Shown: piece by piece, positions 19,818 through 30,957 of the stretch
Position numbering within the stretch: the first letter of the stretch is position 1
How the letters are laid out: each line of letters starts with the position of its first letter
Program-made: the position numbers and the translations under genes
Assembly: GCF_024807845.1 (NCBI RefSeq)
Contig: NZ_JANUEQ010000001.1
Coordinates: forward strand, 1,358,900-1,422,899
Source of the DNA: Klebsiella sp. BIGb0407
GTDB lineage: Bacteria; Pseudomonadota; Gammaproteobacteria; Enterobacterales; Enterobacteriaceae
DNA: 64,000 nucleotides
Direction: 5' to 3'
The notes under the pieces: generated by a model
Database searches by the model: none
The model's input: only the letters and a program-made list of their open reading frames with translations
Told to the model about the DNA's origin: nothing

Positions 19818-20801
19818 TCACTTGACCAGTTTAACCAGCGAATCAAGTAAAGCGGTGGCTGCAGGTACATCAAGATGAGCATCGACCGGAAGATACCACC
19901 AGTCAGACTCGCTATTTGCATATCCACGATATTTGACCGCATCTTTTTCCGTCATCAGTAACGCCTGACCAGGTTGAACCAAAGCGTTAATTTCAGCTTT
20001 ACTCAGCGCCTGATGATCGGCCAGAGCTACTGTTTTTACCGGCATAATGCCAGCGCTGGCAAGCGTATTAAAAAAGCGCGGTGGATGTCCGATACCGGCC
20101 ATAGCGACGACATTGGAGAGTTGTTGCAATGGCAGACGCCTGCCACTCAAAAGATGAATAGCCTCACCAGGAATGAGCTGCATTGCTATTTCATTAGCGC
20201 CTGCCGTTCCGCCATTAACAATCACGGCATCAACCGTATCAAGACGGGCAGAACGTTCCCGCATCGGACCTGCTGGCAACCACCAGCCATTACCAAACCG
20301 CCGGACACCATCAATCACAACAATTTCTTTATCCCTTGCCAGGGCATAATGCTGTAAACCGTCATCGGTGATGATGATCTGCGGTGATGCTGATACGAGT
20401 AACGCCTCGACTGCGGCACTACGCTTTGGGGCAACGGCGACACCCGCCCCGGTACGCTGGTAGATAAGAACCGGTTCATCGCCCGCTTCTGCAGGCGAAG
20501 TGTCAGAAGTCAGCACCAAGGGATATGAGGCGGCTTTACCGCCATATCCACGTGATACTACACCGACCTTGATTCCACGCTGCTGGAGTTGCTCTACCAG
20601 CCAGATAACCACTGGCGTTTTACCATTACCTCCGGCTGTGAGATTACCCACCACTACCACCGGAATCGGTGCCCGCCAGGACTTACGTAGCCCCAGCTTA
20701 TAAGAAAGGCGAATAACTCCGCTGATCAGGCCGTAAATCCAGGAAAAGGGAAGCAGCAGTAAATAAAGCCGCGACTTCCCCGACCAGATACGTTCAATCA
20801 T
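19818..20801 (-). CDS. lpxK: Tetraacyldisaccharide 4'-kinase LpxK
   Basis: A 327-residue membrane-associated kinase that phosphorylates the 4' position of the lipid A disaccharide precursor. An N-terminal hydrophobic segment is followed by the P-loop [20 protein letters not shown] (about 47-66) and [13 protein letters not shown]. Its ATG overlaps the msbA stop by 4 bases, the conserved msbA-lpxK pairing. Confidence 0.97.
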   Translation of the reverse strand: MIERIWSGKSRLYLLLLPFSWIYGLISGVIRLSYKLGLRKSWRAPIPVVVVGNLTAGGNGKTPVVIWLVEQLQQRGIKVGVVSRGYGGKAASYPLVLTSDTSPAEAGDEPVLIYQRTGAGVAVAPKRSAAVEALLVSASPQIIITDDGLQHYALARDKEIVVIDGVRRFGNGWWLPAGPMRERSARLDTVDAVIVNGGTAGANEIAMQLIPGEAIHLLSGRRLPLQQLSNVVAMAGIGHPPRFFNTLASAGIMPVKTVALADHQALSKAEINALVQPGQALLMTEKDAVKYRGYANSESDWWYLPVDAHLDVPAATALLDSLVKLVK

Positions 20802-22546
20802 GCGCCGAACTGCATTTTATGAAGCTGAGCATAGATGCCTGGTTGCGCCAGTAACTCTTTGTGAGAACCACGCTCAACGATACAGCCATCTTCCACCACC
20901 ACAATTTCATCGGCTTTTTCGATAGTCGACAAACGGTGAGCAATCACCAGTGAGGTACGGTTTTTTTGCAATTCATCTAACGCAGCCTGGATCGCACGCT
21001 CGGACTCAGTATCCAGTGCAGAGGTGGCTTCGTCGAGAACAAGGATCGGGCTATCACGTAACAGAGCGCGAGCAATAGCAATACGCTGACGTTGTCCACC
21101 GGAGAGCATAACGCCATTCTCCCCTATCACGGTATCGAGGCCTTTTTCCATTTTATTGATAAAGTCCATCGCATGTGCCATACGTGCGGCTTTTTCAATA
21201 TCTTCCCGTGAATACTGTTCAGTACGGGCATAGGCAATATTATTGGCGATAGTGTCATTGAACAGGTAAACATGCTGAGAAACCAGTGCTACCTGATTAC
21301 GTAGCGAGGCCAGCGTGTAATCATTAATTCTATGACCATCTATCAGAATCTCACCCTGCTGGGCATCATAGAAACGCGTGATCAGACTGGCGATAGTTGA
21401 TTTTCCTGAACCTGATCGACCAACCAGAGCAACGGTTTTTCCTGCCGGAATCACTAAGTTGACATCGCGCAGCGCTGGAATGTCACGGCCTGAATAGGTG
21501 AAGGTTACATTGCGGAACTCGACATCACCTTTAGAACGCTCGATCACAAGTTTACCGCTGTCTTCCTCCTGCTCAGAATCCAGAATAGCAAACAACGTCT
21601 GGCAAGCTGCCATTCCGCGCTGGAACTGCGCATTGACGTTAGTCAGTGATTTTAATGGCCGCATTAAAGCAATCATTGAAGAGAAAACAACGGTGATCGT
21701 CCCTGCGCTTAGCGTCTCCATCACACTCGGGAAGCTAGCAGCATACAAGACAAATGCCAGCGCCAGGGAAGCAATAAACTGAATCACTGGATCGGCAATT
21801 GATGATGCGGAGACCAGTTTCATTCCCTGCTGACGCATGCTATTACTGACTTTATCAAAACGTTTGGTTTCCACTTCCTGACCACCAAAAATCAGTACCT
21901 CTTTATGCCCTTTGAGCATCTGTTCCGCACTGGTGGTCACATGACCCATGGTGTTCTGCATATTTTTACTAATATTACGGAACCGCTTTGAAACAAAGCC
22001 AATCGCTAAAGAAACTATTGGTGCCAGCACGATGAGGATCAGAGAGAGCTGCCAGCTATACCAGAACATCAAGATAAACAAACCAATAATCGATGCCCCT
22101 TCACGTACGACTGTCACCAGCGCACCAGAAGAGGAAGAAGCAACTTGCTCTGAGTCATAGGTTATACGAGATAACAGAGTACCTGTAGATTGCTGGTCAA
22201 AGAAAGAGACCGGCATTCCCATCATATGACTAAACAAACGGCGACGCATATGCATCACCACTTTACCGGATACCCAGGAAATGCAGTACGACGAAACATA
22301 GCTCGTGATGCCACGTAATACCATCAAACCAATAACCACTAATGGCATCCACTTCAGAACCGCGGACTCCGTTTTACCAAAACCGTCATCCAGTAAAGGT
22401 TTAAGCAAAGACAGCATGAACGTATCGCTGGCTGCATTAAGTACTAATGCAACTGCTGCTACAATCAGACCTGTTCTGAAAGGAGAAATCATTGGCCAGA
22501 GGCGACGGAAAGTCTGCCATGTGGAAAGATCTTTATCGTTAAGCAT
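20798..22546 (-). CDS. msbA: Lipid A export ATP-binding/permease MsbA
   Basis: A 582-residue ABC half-transporter, the E. coli length. Six transmembrane helices in the N-terminal half are followed by the nucleotide-binding domain: Walker [14 protein letters not shown], signature [15 protein letters not shown], Walker [13 protein letters not shown] and switch AHRLST. It flips core-lipid A across the inner membrane as a homodimer. Overlaps lpxK; comEC ends 37 bases upstream. Confidence 0.98.
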   Translation of the reverse strand: MLNDKDLSTWQTFRRLWPMISPFRTGLIVAAVALVLNAASDTFMLSLLKPLLDDGFGKTESAVLKWMPLVVIGLMVLRGITSYVSSYCISWVSGKVVMHMRRRLFSHMMGMPVSFFDQQSTGTLLSRITYDSEQVASSSSGALVTVVREGASIIGLFILMFWYSWQLSLILIVLAPIVSLAIGFVSKRFRNISKNMQNTMGHVTTSAEQMLKGHKEVLIFGGQEVETKRFDKVSNSMRQQGMKLVSASSIADPVIQFIASLALAFVLYAASFPSVMETLSAGTITVVFSSMIALMRPLKSLTNVNAQFQRGMAACQTLFAILDSEQEEDSGKLVIERSKGDVEFRNVTFTYSGRDIPALRDVNLVIPAGKTVALVGRSGSGKSTIASLITRFYDAQQGEILIDGHRINDYTLASLRNQVALVSQHVYLFNDTIANNIAYARTEQYSREDIEKAARMAHAMDFINKMEKGLDTVIGENGVMLSGGQRQRIAIARALLRDSPILVLDEATSALDTESERAIQAALDELQKNRTSLVIAHRLSTIEKADEIVVVEDGCIVERGSHKELLAQPGIYAQLHKMQFGA

Positions 22547-22583
22547 TAAATCGAACCAGCCTTATATGAAATAGCCGTACATT

Positions 22584-24848
22584 CTACTCATTATCACCGA
22601 TGACGCCAAACCACTGATGATACCAACGGGGCATTATTTGCTCCCGGAACCCAAAAACTTGCCATTTTTCATGGTCTATAGAGAGTGTCAGTTGACCTGA
22701 ATGGGGCGTATCGTACCACTGGTAGCCGTTGTTTTGGTAACGATTGACTATCTTAGCTGAAGGCAATCGCCACTGATTATAGCGTGAGGTGGAGGCAAAT
22801 GCCGCCTTACCCGCAACCGCTTTTAACAATGCTTCAGTCGATGATGTTCGGCTTCCATGATGAGGAACCTGGATAAAATCCGCCTTCAAGTCTATATTTT
22901 CTCGTCTCAGCATGGCGAATTCTGCACTCGCCTCCAAATCCCCCGTCAATAACAAGCGATGATAACCGTCACTCACGCTGACTACACACGAATTATTATT
23001 CCCTCGCAGACCCGCTGAAAGCGGCGGCCAGTGAACTTTAAACTGTAGCCCTTCCCACTCCCAGTTTATACCGCGATAACATGGCAGATGATTATCCCAG
23101 CCTAATGAACTCCGTATGCTCACCGGGGGCAACAAACGCTGTAAACTTTTTAATCCGCCGATATGATCCAGATGTTCATGACTCAAGACAATTCCATCCA
23201 GTGTCAGGTTGTGCCATTTCAGCCAGGGAATAATAGTTTGAATAGCCGCATCGCCCTTAGCCCATACGCCTCCGGTGTCATAAAGCAATACCCTTTGATT
23301 ACGAATAAGTGCGACGGCTAAACCGTGCCCAATATCCAGCATGGTCATCTGCCATACAGCAGGCGGCATTACAGAGCGTTGATGGCCAAGAGTGACTGAC
23401 GTTACGGCGACCAGTAAAGCGGCTTTATAATGCTTCCAGGCTCCAGTACGCCAGCACACTACGCTAATCCAGCCGAAAAAACTTAAGCATAGCATCCGCT
23501 TTTCAACCCCAAGCCAGCCATTGGGTAAGGATGCCAACAACTGGAACAGAATAGCCAGTACTCTGTCAGCTACCTGCCAGAGATATTCTCCCGCCATTGA
23601 AACATCATTCAGAAATAATGCAGCAATCAGCAAGGGAACAATGATAAAAGAGACCAGTGGAACAGCAAATAAATTCGCCACCAGGGCACTGAGGCTGATG
23701 CCATGAAAAATTTGAATCTGTAATGGCAGCAGCAATAACATGATACCTGCCTGCAAATGCAGTAGTTGTACCGGATAGCGCAGATACCAGCCCCACCTTC
23801 TGACAACACCAGGCAAAGGTACCCACTGATACCAAAAAATCAGTACTGCTACCGCCAAAGCAGAAAGACAAAAACTGTCCGATAACAGTACCAGTGGATT
23901 ATGAAAGAGTAGCCCTGCAATACAAAATAACCAGACATCCCATGATGACCATTTTCGGCCACTGATACGTAGTGAAGACCAGATTATCAACGCGAACATC
24001 GCACGTAATGCAGGCGGATTACTTCCTGATAACCAAGTATAACCTGCAGCGATGACGAGTGCGAAAAACAGCGGAAAACGAAAACCAATGAGATATGCAG
24101 GCATCACTATCTGACAGGCCCTGCCGATTAACCACCCTAGTCCGGCAGCCAGAGAGATATGCATCCCTGAAATGGCCATAAGATGTGCTGTACCGGTCTG
24201 ATTAAGTAACTGTTTATGTTGTTCAGGCATCTCACTCCTGTCACCAAACAGGAGTGCCATCATAATGGCTTGCATAGGTAAGCGGTCAGTATGGCGTTGT
24301 ACCGCAGACATCCACTGGGATTGCAGACTACAACTGTCAGAGAGAGTCTGAGCCGTTATTATCCGACCGCTAAATAAAAAACCCTGTGCGAGATAAAACC
24401 GCTGACTATCAAAGTTACCTTCATTTAACTGCCCATGCAGTGGGCGCAGTTTAACCGTGACTTGCAGATGCTGGCCTGCACATGCCGGAGCAGGTAACCC
24501 TGAACCATAAATACGTACTCCCGGCTGAGGGAACAGCAACCGACCAAACAGGCTTACTATCTTAGCTTCGTGATATTGCCGGCCATCACTTTTGACGATG
24601 ACTATTTCAGCATTCACGGGGGTTGCCGGTATTTGCTGAAAAAAAGCCAGACTCTGAGCGGCTGACAAACAACCCCAGCAAAAGAAAAGGATAATCAGCC
24701 CAGCCTGACGAACAATTACTTTTTGGGCGGAGAGTAAGGCCAAAGCGATACCGAGCAGAGCTACTAACCAGACCAGGGAAGGAATAGCGGGAAGCCACAA
24801 TAACGGAAGAAGTCCGGTAATGAGCGTCAGACAGACAGTTCTCAGCAT
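22584..24848 (-). CDS. ycaI: ComEC/Rec2-family DNA uptake channel protein (YcaI)
   Basis: A 754-residue polytopic membrane protein, the same length as E. coli YcaI. An N-terminal DUF4131-type domain with several helices precedes the competence domain (GTAHLMAISGMHISLAAGLGW) and a C-terminal metallo-beta-lactamase-like domain with LDIGHGLAVAL, LSHEHLDHIGGL, LLLTGDLEAS and VPHHGSRTSS. ComEC forms the inner-membrane channel for single-stranded DNA in competent bacteria. Start ATG 24848 aligns with the E. coli N-terminus; a frame to 24887 adds 13 unrelated residues. Whether this host is naturally competent is not shown. Confidence 0.9.
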   Translation of the reverse strand: MLRTVCLTLITGLLPLLWLPAIPSLVWLVALLGIALALLSAQKVIVRQAGLIILFFCWGCLSAAQSLAFFQQIPATPVNAEIVIVKSDGRQYHEAKIVSLFGRLLFPQPGVRIYGSGLPAPACAGQHLQVTVKLRPLHGQLNEGNFDSQRFYLAQGFLFSGRIITAQTLSDSCSLQSQWMSAVQRHTDRLPMQAIMMALLFGDRSEMPEQHKQLLNQTGTAHLMAISGMHISLAAGLGWLIGRACQIVMPAYLIGFRFPLFFALVIAAGYTWLSGSNPPALRAMFALIIWSSLRISGRKWSSWDVWLFCIAGLLFHNPLVLLSDSFCLSALAVAVLIFWYQWVPLPGVVRRWGWYLRYPVQLLHLQAGIMLLLLPLQIQIFHGISLSALVANLFAVPLVSFIIVPLLIAALFLNDVSMAGEYLWQVADRVLAILFQLLASLPNGWLGVEKRMLCLSFFGWISVVCWRTGAWKHYKAALLVAVTSVTLGHQRSVMPPAVWQMTMLDIGHGLAVALIRNQRVLLYDTGGVWAKGDAAIQTIIPWLKWHNLTLDGIVLSHEHLDHIGGLKSLQRLLPPVSIRSSLGWDNHLPCYRGINWEWEGLQFKVHWPPLSAGLRGNNNSCVVSVSDGYHRLLLTGDLEASAEFAMLRRENIDLKADFIQVPHHGSRTSSTEALLKAVAGKAAFASTSRYNQWRLPSAKIVNRYQNNGYQWYDTPHSGQLTLSIDHEKWQVFGFREQIMPRWYHQWFGVIGDNE

Positions 24849-25009
24849 AAACACACTCTTTTTACTCGCAGAGTCAAAAGCGTGCACGTTTAATAAACAG
24901 AAGTCTGGCGTAAAAAAAACGTTATGCGGCAGGCTGTCAGCAGATATTGATCATTTTCTGTGGGATATCATAGGTACGGATAGCAGTTCGCAATTCTTAA
25001 CTTACAGGC

Positions 25010-25041
25010 AAAAAAAAACGACACCCTTGGGTATCGTTTTT
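25010..25041 (-). terminator. Rho-independent terminator of ihfB
   Basis: On the minus strand, stem CGATACCC / GGGTGTCG (one G-T pair) with a 2-base loop, followed by nine T residues. It lies 23 bases past the ihfB stop. Confidence 0.9.
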
Positions 25042-25063
25042 CGCTGTAGTTAATACCGAAGCA

Positions 25064-25351
25064 TTAATTACCGTAGAGATTGGCACGGTCGCGTAACTCT
25101 TTACCTGGCTTAAAGTGCGGAACATATTTACCTTCCAGCGAAACTTTATCACCTGTTTTTGGGTTACGACCGGTGCGAGGTGCGCGATAGTGTAAGGAAA
25201 AACTGCCGAAACCTCGGATTTCAATACGTTCACCTTGGGCGAGCGTAGAGGCCATATGTTCCAGCATCTCTTTAACTGCATCTTCCACAGACTTTGCTGG
25301 AATATGCGAGTGCTGGGTTGCAAGTCTTTCGATCAATTCTGACTTGGTCAT
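25064..25351 (-). CDS. ihfB: Integration host factor subunit beta
   Basis: A 95-residue HU/IHF-family DNA-bending protein. [20 protein letters not shown] starts the helical body, [20 protein letters not shown] leads into the proline-tipped DNA-binding arm, and it ends [16 protein letters not shown]. Pairs with IhfA to bend DNA in recombination, replication and transcription. Start ATG 25351 has GGAGG upstream; the longer frame to 25408 crosses the promoter. Follows rpsA as in E. coli. Confidence 0.97.
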   Translation of the reverse strand: MTKSELIERLATQHSHIPAKSVEDAVKEMLEHMASTLAQGERIEIRGFGSFSLHYRAPRTGRNPKTGDKVSLEGKYVPHFKPGKELRDRANLYGN

Positions 25352-25396
25352 GATTCCTCCAGTTTTATTAAATAAACTTACAGCTACCAATCGAAC

Positions 25397-25418
25397 CAGG
25401 GCGACCAAAGTCGCCCTG
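25397..25418 (-). terminator. Hairpin between rpsA and ihfB
   Basis: Perfect 9-base stem CAGGGCGAC / GTCGCCCTG with a 4-base loop, 30 bases beyond the rpsA stop. It lacks a T tract, so it may attenuate or stabilise the rpsA end rather than terminate fully. Confidence 0.6.
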
Positions 25419-25447
25419 TTATCTACTTTGCAAAAATATGCGGTAGA

Positions 25448-27121
25448 TTATTCGCCTTTAGCTGCTTTAAATGCTTCAGCCATAGCGCTAGAGAAGTTGC
25501 TTTCTTCTGGTTTGTTATTAACAGAAGCAATAGCATCTTTCTCGTCAGCTTCGTCTTTAGCACGTACAGACAGACTAACGATACGGTTTTTGCGATCAAC
25601 ACCGGTGAATTTAGCTTCAACATCGTCGCCAACATTCAGAACCAGAGTTGCATCTTCAACGCGGTCACGTGACGCTTCGGAAGCACGCAGGTAGCCTTCA
25701 ACGCCATCAGCCAGTTCAACTGTAGCACCTTTAGCATCAACTGCGGTCACTTTACCGTTAACGATAGTGCCTTTTTTGTTTACTGCAACATAGTTGTTGA
25801 ACGGATCTTCAGCCAGTTGCTTAACGCCCAGGGAGATACGCTCGCGCTCTGCGTCAACTTGCAGAACAACAGCGGCGATTTCATCACCTTTTTTGTATTC
25901 ACGTACTGCTTCTTCGCCTGTAACGTTCCAGGAGATATCAGACAGGTGAACCAGGCCGTCGATTCCACCGTCCAGGCCGATGAAGATACCAAAGTCAGTG
26001 ATTGACTTGATTTTACCTTCAACGCGATCGCCTTTATTGTGGGTCTCAGCAAACAGCTGCCATGGGTTAGATTTACACTGCTTCAGACCCAGGGAGATAC
26101 GACGACGTTCTTCGTCGATATCCAGAACCATAACTTCCACTACATCACCAACGTTAACAACTTTGGATGGGTGGATGTTTTTGTTGGTCCAATCCATTTC
26201 AGACACGTGTACCAGGCCTTCTACGCCTTCTTCGATTTCTACGAAGCAGCCGTAATCAGTCAGGTTAGTCACGCGACCAGTCAGTTTGGTACCCTCTGGA
26301 TAACGTTTAGCGATAGCAACCCATGGATCTTCGCCCAGCTGTTTCAGGCCGAGGGAAACACGAGTACGCTCACGGTCAAATTTCAGAACTTTAACAGTGA
26401 TTTCATCGCCAACATTCACGATTTCGCTTGGATGCTTAACGCGTTTCCATGCCATATCAGTGATGTGCAGCAGGCCGTCTACGCCACCCAAGTCAACGAA
26501 TGCACCGTAGTCAGTAAGGTTCTTAACGATACCTTTAACTTCCATGCCTTCTTGCAGGTTTTCAAGCAGCTGATCACGTTCTGCACTGTTCTCAGACTCG
26601 ATAACCGCACGACGAGAAACAACAACGTTGTTGCGCTTCTGATCAAGCTTGATAACTTTAAACTCAAGCTCTTTGCCTTCCAAATGCAGAGTGTCACGGA
26701 CCGGACGAACATCTACCAGTGAACCTGGCAGGAACGCACGAATACCGTTCAGCTCAACAGTGAAGCCGCCCTTGACTTTGCCGTTAATAACACCGGTAAC
26801 AGTTTCAGCGTCTTCGTAAGCTTTTTCCAGCGTGATCCAAGCTTCATGACGTTTAGCTTTCTCGCGGGACAGCAGGGTTTCACCGAAGCCGTCTTCTACT
26901 GCATCCAGAGCAACGTCAACTTCGTCACCAACCTGGATTTCCAGTTCGCCCTGGGCGTTTTTGAACTGCTCAGCCGGAATGGCGGACTCAGATTTCAGAC
27001 CGGCGTCAACCAGTACGATATCTTTGTCGATAGCAACAACAACACCACGAACGATAGAACCCGGGCGGGTTTCGATTTCTTTCAGGGACTCTTCAAATAG
27101 TTGAGCAAAAGATTCAGTCAT
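25448..27121 (-). CDS. rpsA: 30S ribosomal protein S1
   Basis: A 557-residue protein, the usual length, with six S1 RNA-binding repeats. Two N-terminal repeats bind the ribosome; the rest (for example [24 protein letters not shown] and its copies) bind mRNA. N-terminus [17 protein letters not shown] is canonical. S1 brings mRNA to the 30S subunit and represses its own synthesis through the rpsA leader. Lies downstream of cmk. Confidence 0.98.
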   Translation of the reverse strand: MTESFAQLFEESLKEIETRPGSIVRGVVVAIDKDIVLVDAGLKSESAIPAEQFKNAQGELEIQVGDEVDVALDAVEDGFGETLLSREKAKRHEAWITLEKAYEDAETVTGVINGKVKGGFTVELNGIRAFLPGSLVDVRPVRDTLHLEGKELEFKVIKLDQKRNNVVVSRRAVIESENSAERDQLLENLQEGMEVKGIVKNLTDYGAFVDLGGVDGLLHITDMAWKRVKHPSEIVNVGDEITVKVLKFDRERTRVSLGLKQLGEDPWVAIAKRYPEGTKLTGRVTNLTDYGCFVEIEEGVEGLVHVSEMDWTNKNIHPSKVVNVGDVVEVMVLDIDEERRRISLGLKQCKSNPWQLFAETHNKGDRVEGKIKSITDFGIFIGLDGGIDGLVHLSDISWNVTGEEAVREYKKGDEIAAVVLQVDAERERISLGVKQLAEDPFNNYVAVNKKGTIVNGKVTAVDAKGATVELADGVEGYLRASEASRDRVEDATLVLNVGDDVEAKFTGVDRKNRIVSLSVRAKDEADEKDAIASVNNKPEESNFSSAMAEAFKAAKGE

Positions 27122-27237
27122 ATTGATAATCTTCAGGATTCTTCAATTTAACGTCCATCTAGCATCATGCCGGATGGGGTTGTTTCACATGCCTGCACAC
27201 AATCCTTTGCAGCAGGTTATTGGTATTGGTCGTTATT
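27122..27237 (-). promoter_or_regulatory. rpsA leader with hairpins
   Basis: A 116-base gap between cmk and rpsA. On the minus strand it can fold into CCTGC / GCAGG and CCATC / GATGG hairpins and has no strong Shine-Dalgarno near the ATG. This matches the known gammaproteobacterial rpsA leader, whose fold replaces a Shine-Dalgarno and mediates S1 autoregulation. Folding was done by eye. Confidence 0.55.
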
Positions 27238-27924
27238 TCAAACGAGCGCCAGTTTACTCCTGGCGTATTCTAGCGATTTTTCAATCACTTGCTCAATGCT
27301 CATACCGGTAGAATCCAGTATTAAGGCATCCTGAGCAGGCACTAATGGCGCAACAGGACGGTTACGATCTCTATCGTCCCTGTCCTTTATCTCCACCAAA
27401 AGGCGCTCAAAGTTAACACTAATGCCTTGTTCCTGCAACTGTCGCATGCGTCTGTCAGCACGTTCTTCCGCTGAGGCATCGAGAAAAATCTTGACCGGCG
27501 CGTCCGGAAATACCACCGTCCCCATGTCCCGGCCGTCTGCAATCAAGCCGGGTAAATCGCGGAATGCGCGCTGGCGACGCAGCAAAGCCTCACGCACTCT
27601 TGGGAAGGCGGCTATCTTTGATGCAGCTTCAGCGACATCCTGGGTGCGAATTTCAGCGCTGACATCTTCACCTTCCAGAATCGTCCCCACCTGAGTCTCT
27701 GTTGAAACAAAACGAACATCCAGATGGGCGGCAAGCGGAACCAGCGCCTCTTCAGACTGGGTATCGACATGATGATGTAACGCTGCTAATGCCAGCACAC
27801 GATATATAGCACCAGAGTCGAGCAAATGCCACTGCAGCGCTTTAGCCATAGCCTTACAAAGCGTGCCCTTACCTGCACCACTCGGACCATCAATCGTTAT
27901 CACTGGGGCAATAGCCGTCATCAT
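27238..27924 (-). CDS. cmk: Cytidylate kinase
   Basis: A 228-residue CMP/dCMP kinase. The P-loop [19 protein letters not shown] is near residues 9-27; [24 protein letters not shown] and [15 protein letters not shown] are the other family marks. Recycles CMP, including that released from CMP-KDO use. Two adjacent ATG codons exist at 27924 and 27921; AAGGA favours the first slightly, while E. coli Cmk corresponds to the second. Confidence 0.97.
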   Translation of the reverse strand: MMTAIAPVITIDGPSGAGKGTLCKAMAKALQWHLLDSGAIYRVLALAALHHHVDTQSEEALVPLAAHLDVRFVSTETQVGTILEGEDVSAEIRTQDVAEAASKIAAFPRVREALLRRQRAFRDLPGLIADGRDMGTVVFPDAPVKIFLDASAEERADRRMRQLQEQGISVNFERLLVEIKDRDDRDRNRPVAPLVPAQDALILDSTGMSIEQVIEKSLEYARSKLALV

Positions 27925-28119
27925 TTTTTCCTTTCGCCAGACTTGCAGAATATCAACTCAGGGTATTATAGCGTTGCAATCACCAAAATCGTTACTTTTC
28001 CTCGCAAATATCCTGGTAAAGTCAATCACATGCCGAAGAATTACACGATACGGATCAGGATAAAAACGAAAAATACTGAACAGAGTGCAACTTACAGAGG
28101 TTCATCGTGAAAAACTAAA

Positions 28120-28149
28120 AAGGGAAATGGCAAAACGCCATTTCCCTTT
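28120..28149 (-). terminator. Terminator of aroA
   Basis: Minus-strand stem AAAGGGAAATGGC / GCCATTTCCCTTT with a short loop, then TTAGTTTTT. Ends the serC-aroA operon before the cmk promoter. Confidence 0.85.
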
Positions 28150-28172
28150 GTTCTCTGATTCGGATAACTGAC

Positions 28173-29459
28173 TCACGCCAGAGTGCTGATCCCAGCCAGT
28201 TGTTCAAAATAATCCGGGAATGTTTTCGCGGTACATTTCGGGTCAAGAATCGTCACCGGGGTATCTGAAAATGCCACCAGCGAGAAACACATCGCCATGC
28301 GGTGGTCATTATAAGTACCAATTTCAGCAAACTTCAGCTGAGCAGGTGGTTTGACGGTAATGTAGTCTTCCCCCTCTTCAACTTCAGCGCCAACTTTACG
28401 TAACTCAATGGCCATAGCGCTCAGGCGATCGGTCTCTTTCACCCGCCAGTTATAGATATTGCGCAGTGTGGTGGTGCCTTTAGCGAACAGTGCAGCGGTA
28501 GCAATCGTCATAGCGGCATCAGGAATATGGTTCATATCCATATCAATAGCGTTCAGCTCACCACGTTCGCAGGCAATAAAGTCCTCGCCCCAGGTAATTT
28601 TAGCACCCATTTTTTCCAGCACATCGGCAAAACGGATATCACCCTGAACGCTGTTACGGCCAATACCTGTTACCGTCACTTTGCCACCTTTAATGGCGCC
28701 AGCAGCAAGAAAATAGGACGCAGAAGAGGCATCGCCCTCGACCAGATAAGCGCCAGGTGACTGGTATTGCTGGCCGCCTTTAACCACAAAACTCTGGTAA
28801 TCACGGTTTTCAATAGTGATACCAAAAGTATTCATCAAATGCAGCGTGATATCGATATAAGGTTTAGAAACCAAGTCACCCTTAATGGTGATTTCGGTAT
28901 CCTGCGGTGCCAGTGGTGCAGTCATTAACAGTGCGGTGAGGAACTGGCTTGATACGCTGCCATCAACCGTCACTTTTCCACCAATAAAACCACCGCGCAG
29001 ATGAATTGGCGGGTAGTCAGTTTGTTCCAGGTAGTCAATTTGCGCGCCACCCTGGCGCAGGGCATCCACCAGATGACCAATCGGACGTTCTTTCATCCGC
29101 GGTTCACCCGTGAGCACAATATTATTGCTGCCAAGGCACAGAGCCGCCGCTAATGGACGCATTGCGGTACCGGCATTACCTAAGAATAATTCATGTTCGC
29201 CCGCAACCTGCAAAGGTCCGCCGACACCGACGACTTCACAACGCGTACGATCGGCGGAAAGCGTATAAGTGACACCCAGTGTGCTTAGCGCATTGAGCAT
29301 ATGTCGGACATCATCGCTGTCCAGCAAATTGGTCAGCACCGTGGTGCCATTCGCCAAGGCTGCCAGCAGCAATGCGCGATTCGAAACGCTCTTTGAACCA
29401 GGAAGATTAATGGTTCCGTCAACCAGACTGATAGGTTGTAATGTCAGGGATTCCAGCAT
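28173..29459 (-). CDS. aroA: 3-phosphoshikimate 1-carboxyvinyltransferase (EPSP synthase)
   Basis: A 428-residue EPSP synthase, sixth step of the shikimate pathway. The substrate-binding blocks are intact: [34 protein letters not shown] with the class I glycine-alanine motif, [18 protein letters not shown], and [10 protein letters not shown]-like [15 protein letters not shown]. Start placed at ATG 29459 ([11 protein letters not shown]), matching E. coli; a TTG two codons upstream has a better spaced GAGAG and cannot be excluded. Second gene of the serC-aroA operon. Confidence 0.97.
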   Translation of the reverse strand: MLESLTLQPISLVDGTINLPGSKSVSNRALLLAALANGTTVLTNLLDSDDVRHMLNALSTLGVTYTLSADRTRCEVVGVGGPLQVAGEHELFLGNAGTAMRPLAAALCLGSNNIVLTGEPRMKERPIGHLVDALRQGGAQIDYLEQTDYPPIHLRGGFIGGKVTVDGSVSSQFLTALLMTAPLAPQDTEITIKGDLVSKPYIDITLHLMNTFGITIENRDYQSFVVKGGQQYQSPGAYLVEGDASSASYFLAAGAIKGGKVTVTGIGRNSVQGDIRFADVLEKMGAKITWGEDFIACERGELNAIDMDMNHIPDAAMTIATAALFAKGTTTLRNIYNWRVKETDRLSAMAIELRKVGAEVEEGEDYITVKPPAQLKFAEIGTYNDHRMAMCFSLVAFSDTPVTILDPKCTAKTFPDYFEQLAGISTLA

Positions 29460-29492
29460 GGACAAAATACTCTCAATACAGACAGAATAAAA

Positions 29493-29516
29493 ACCCCGTA
29501 GGTCCGTATACGGGGT
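29493..29516 (-). terminator. Intercistronic hairpin (attenuator-like) between serC and aroA
   Basis: Minus-strand stem ACCCCGTA / TACGGGGT with an 8-base loop, followed by TTTTTATT. It has the form of a weak intrinsic terminator inside the operon, and would let serC transcripts exceed serC-aroA readthrough. Confidence 0.75.
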
Positions 29517-29525
29517 CAGATGCGA

Positions 29526-30611
29526 TTAGCCTCGACGGCGTTCGAAGTCTACCATGAAGTCGGTCAGGGCTTTTACACCTTCCAGCGGCATCGCGTTATA
29601 AATGGATGCGCGCATCCCGCCCGCAACGCGGTGACCTTTCAGAGCATGCAGACCGGCAGCGAAGGACTCTTCAAGGAACAGTTTATCCAGAGAGTTATCT
29701 GCCAGCTGGAATGGCACGTTCATACGTGAACGATTGCTCGCAGCCACATCATTACGATAAAAATCGCTGTTATCAATCACGCCGTAGAGTAAGTCTGCTT
29801 TGGCCTGGTTGATTTTATCCATCGCAGCAACGCCGCCCTGCTCTTTCAGCCATTTAAAGACCAGACCAGAAAGGTACCAGGCAAAAGTCGGTGGCGTATT
29901 GAACATGGAGTCATTCTGATCAAGAACAGAATAATCCAGGATGGAAGGACAGGACTGATGAGCTTTACCCAATAAGTCTTCCCGGACAATCACCAGCGTC
30001 AGGCCAGCAGGACCAATGTTCTTCTGGGCTCCGGCATAAATCACACCAAAACGACTGATATCCAGTGGGCGCGAAAGAATAGTGGAAGAAAAGTCTGCCG
30101 CTACGACGGTATCACCGAAGTCAGGTGTTTCATCGATAGAAATACCGTCGATGGTTTCATTCGGGCAGTAATGCACAAATGCGCTGTTCTCAGAAACCTG
30201 CCAGTCACGCATTGGTTTAATTGCGCGCTTACCGTCAACCAGGATCTTCACATCATGGGCAACCGGCTGACAATATTTCTTCGCCTCTTTAATGGCACTG
30301 GCAGCCCAGTAACCGCCATCAAAATAATCTGCGGTGGTTTTATCGCCCAGCAGATTTAACGGAACGCCAGCAAATTGTCCGCGTCCGCCGCCATGACAGA
30401 ATAGAATTTTATAGTTAGAGGGGATTTGCAACAAATCGCGCAGATCTTGTGCCGACTCTTCGGCAACCTTAATGAACTCTTTACTACGGTGGCTGATTTC
30501 CATCACCGAGGTGCCTAAACCTTGCCAGTCACATAATTCCTGCTGTGCACGACGAAGCACTTCGGTTGGTAGCATTGCTGGCCCGGAACTAAAATTGTAT
30601 ATCTGTGTCAT
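29526..30611 (-). CDS. serC: Phosphoserine aminotransferase
   Basis: A 361-residue PLP-dependent class V aminotransferase (E. coli 362) for serine synthesis and pyridoxal phosphate synthesis. Begins [20 protein letters not shown]; the PLP lysine lies in [13 protein letters not shown] and the phosphate-binding [16 protein letters not shown] is present. First gene of serC-aroA. Confidence 0.97.
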   Translation of the reverse strand: MTQIYNFSSGPAMLPTEVLRRAQQELCDWQGLGTSVMEISHRSKEFIKVAEESAQDLRDLLQIPSNYKILFCHGGGRGQFAGVPLNLLGDKTTADYFDGGYWAASAIKEAKKYCQPVAHDVKILVDGKRAIKPMRDWQVSENSAFVHYCPNETIDGISIDETPDFGDTVVAADFSSTILSRPLDISRFGVIYAGAQKNIGPAGLTLVIVREDLLGKAHQSCPSILDYSVLDQNDSMFNTPPTFAWYLSGLVFKWLKEQGGVAAMDKINQAKADLLYGVIDNSDFYRNDVAASNRSRMNVPFQLADNSLDKLFLEESFAAGLHALKGHRVAGGMRASIYNAMPLEGVKALTDFMVDFERRRG

Positions 30612-30957
30612 TTCCCCTCACTACGCCTCGAACAATAAGTTTCTGTCAACTTATCGGTTTTATCACTCACCGATAGCTGGATGCAACGGTTAATCCGTAG
30701 CAAGGACAGAATCCAACAATAACCCAACCATACAATATCCCGACAAGCTAAAAAACGGCCCGATTTATGGCGGCAAAACAGCAACCTGCCCCCCTGAGAA
30801 CCCTATAACCTCCCGGGATAAAACCGCAATGCCTGTAATACGAAAAAGCGACATTTCTTTACGTTTCAGTTAGCGCTTAACACCGTCCAAGAGGATAGCG
30901 TCGTCGCAGTAAAACACGTATTATCGTGCTCCTTGCGTACCACCTATAGTGAAAGTC
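30612..30957. other. Divergent promoter region serC / ycaO
   Basis: About 345 bases with no open frame of note. E. coli has ycaP between these genes; it is absent here. Promoters for both genes must lie in it, but I cannot single out boxes with confidence. Confidence 0.5.
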
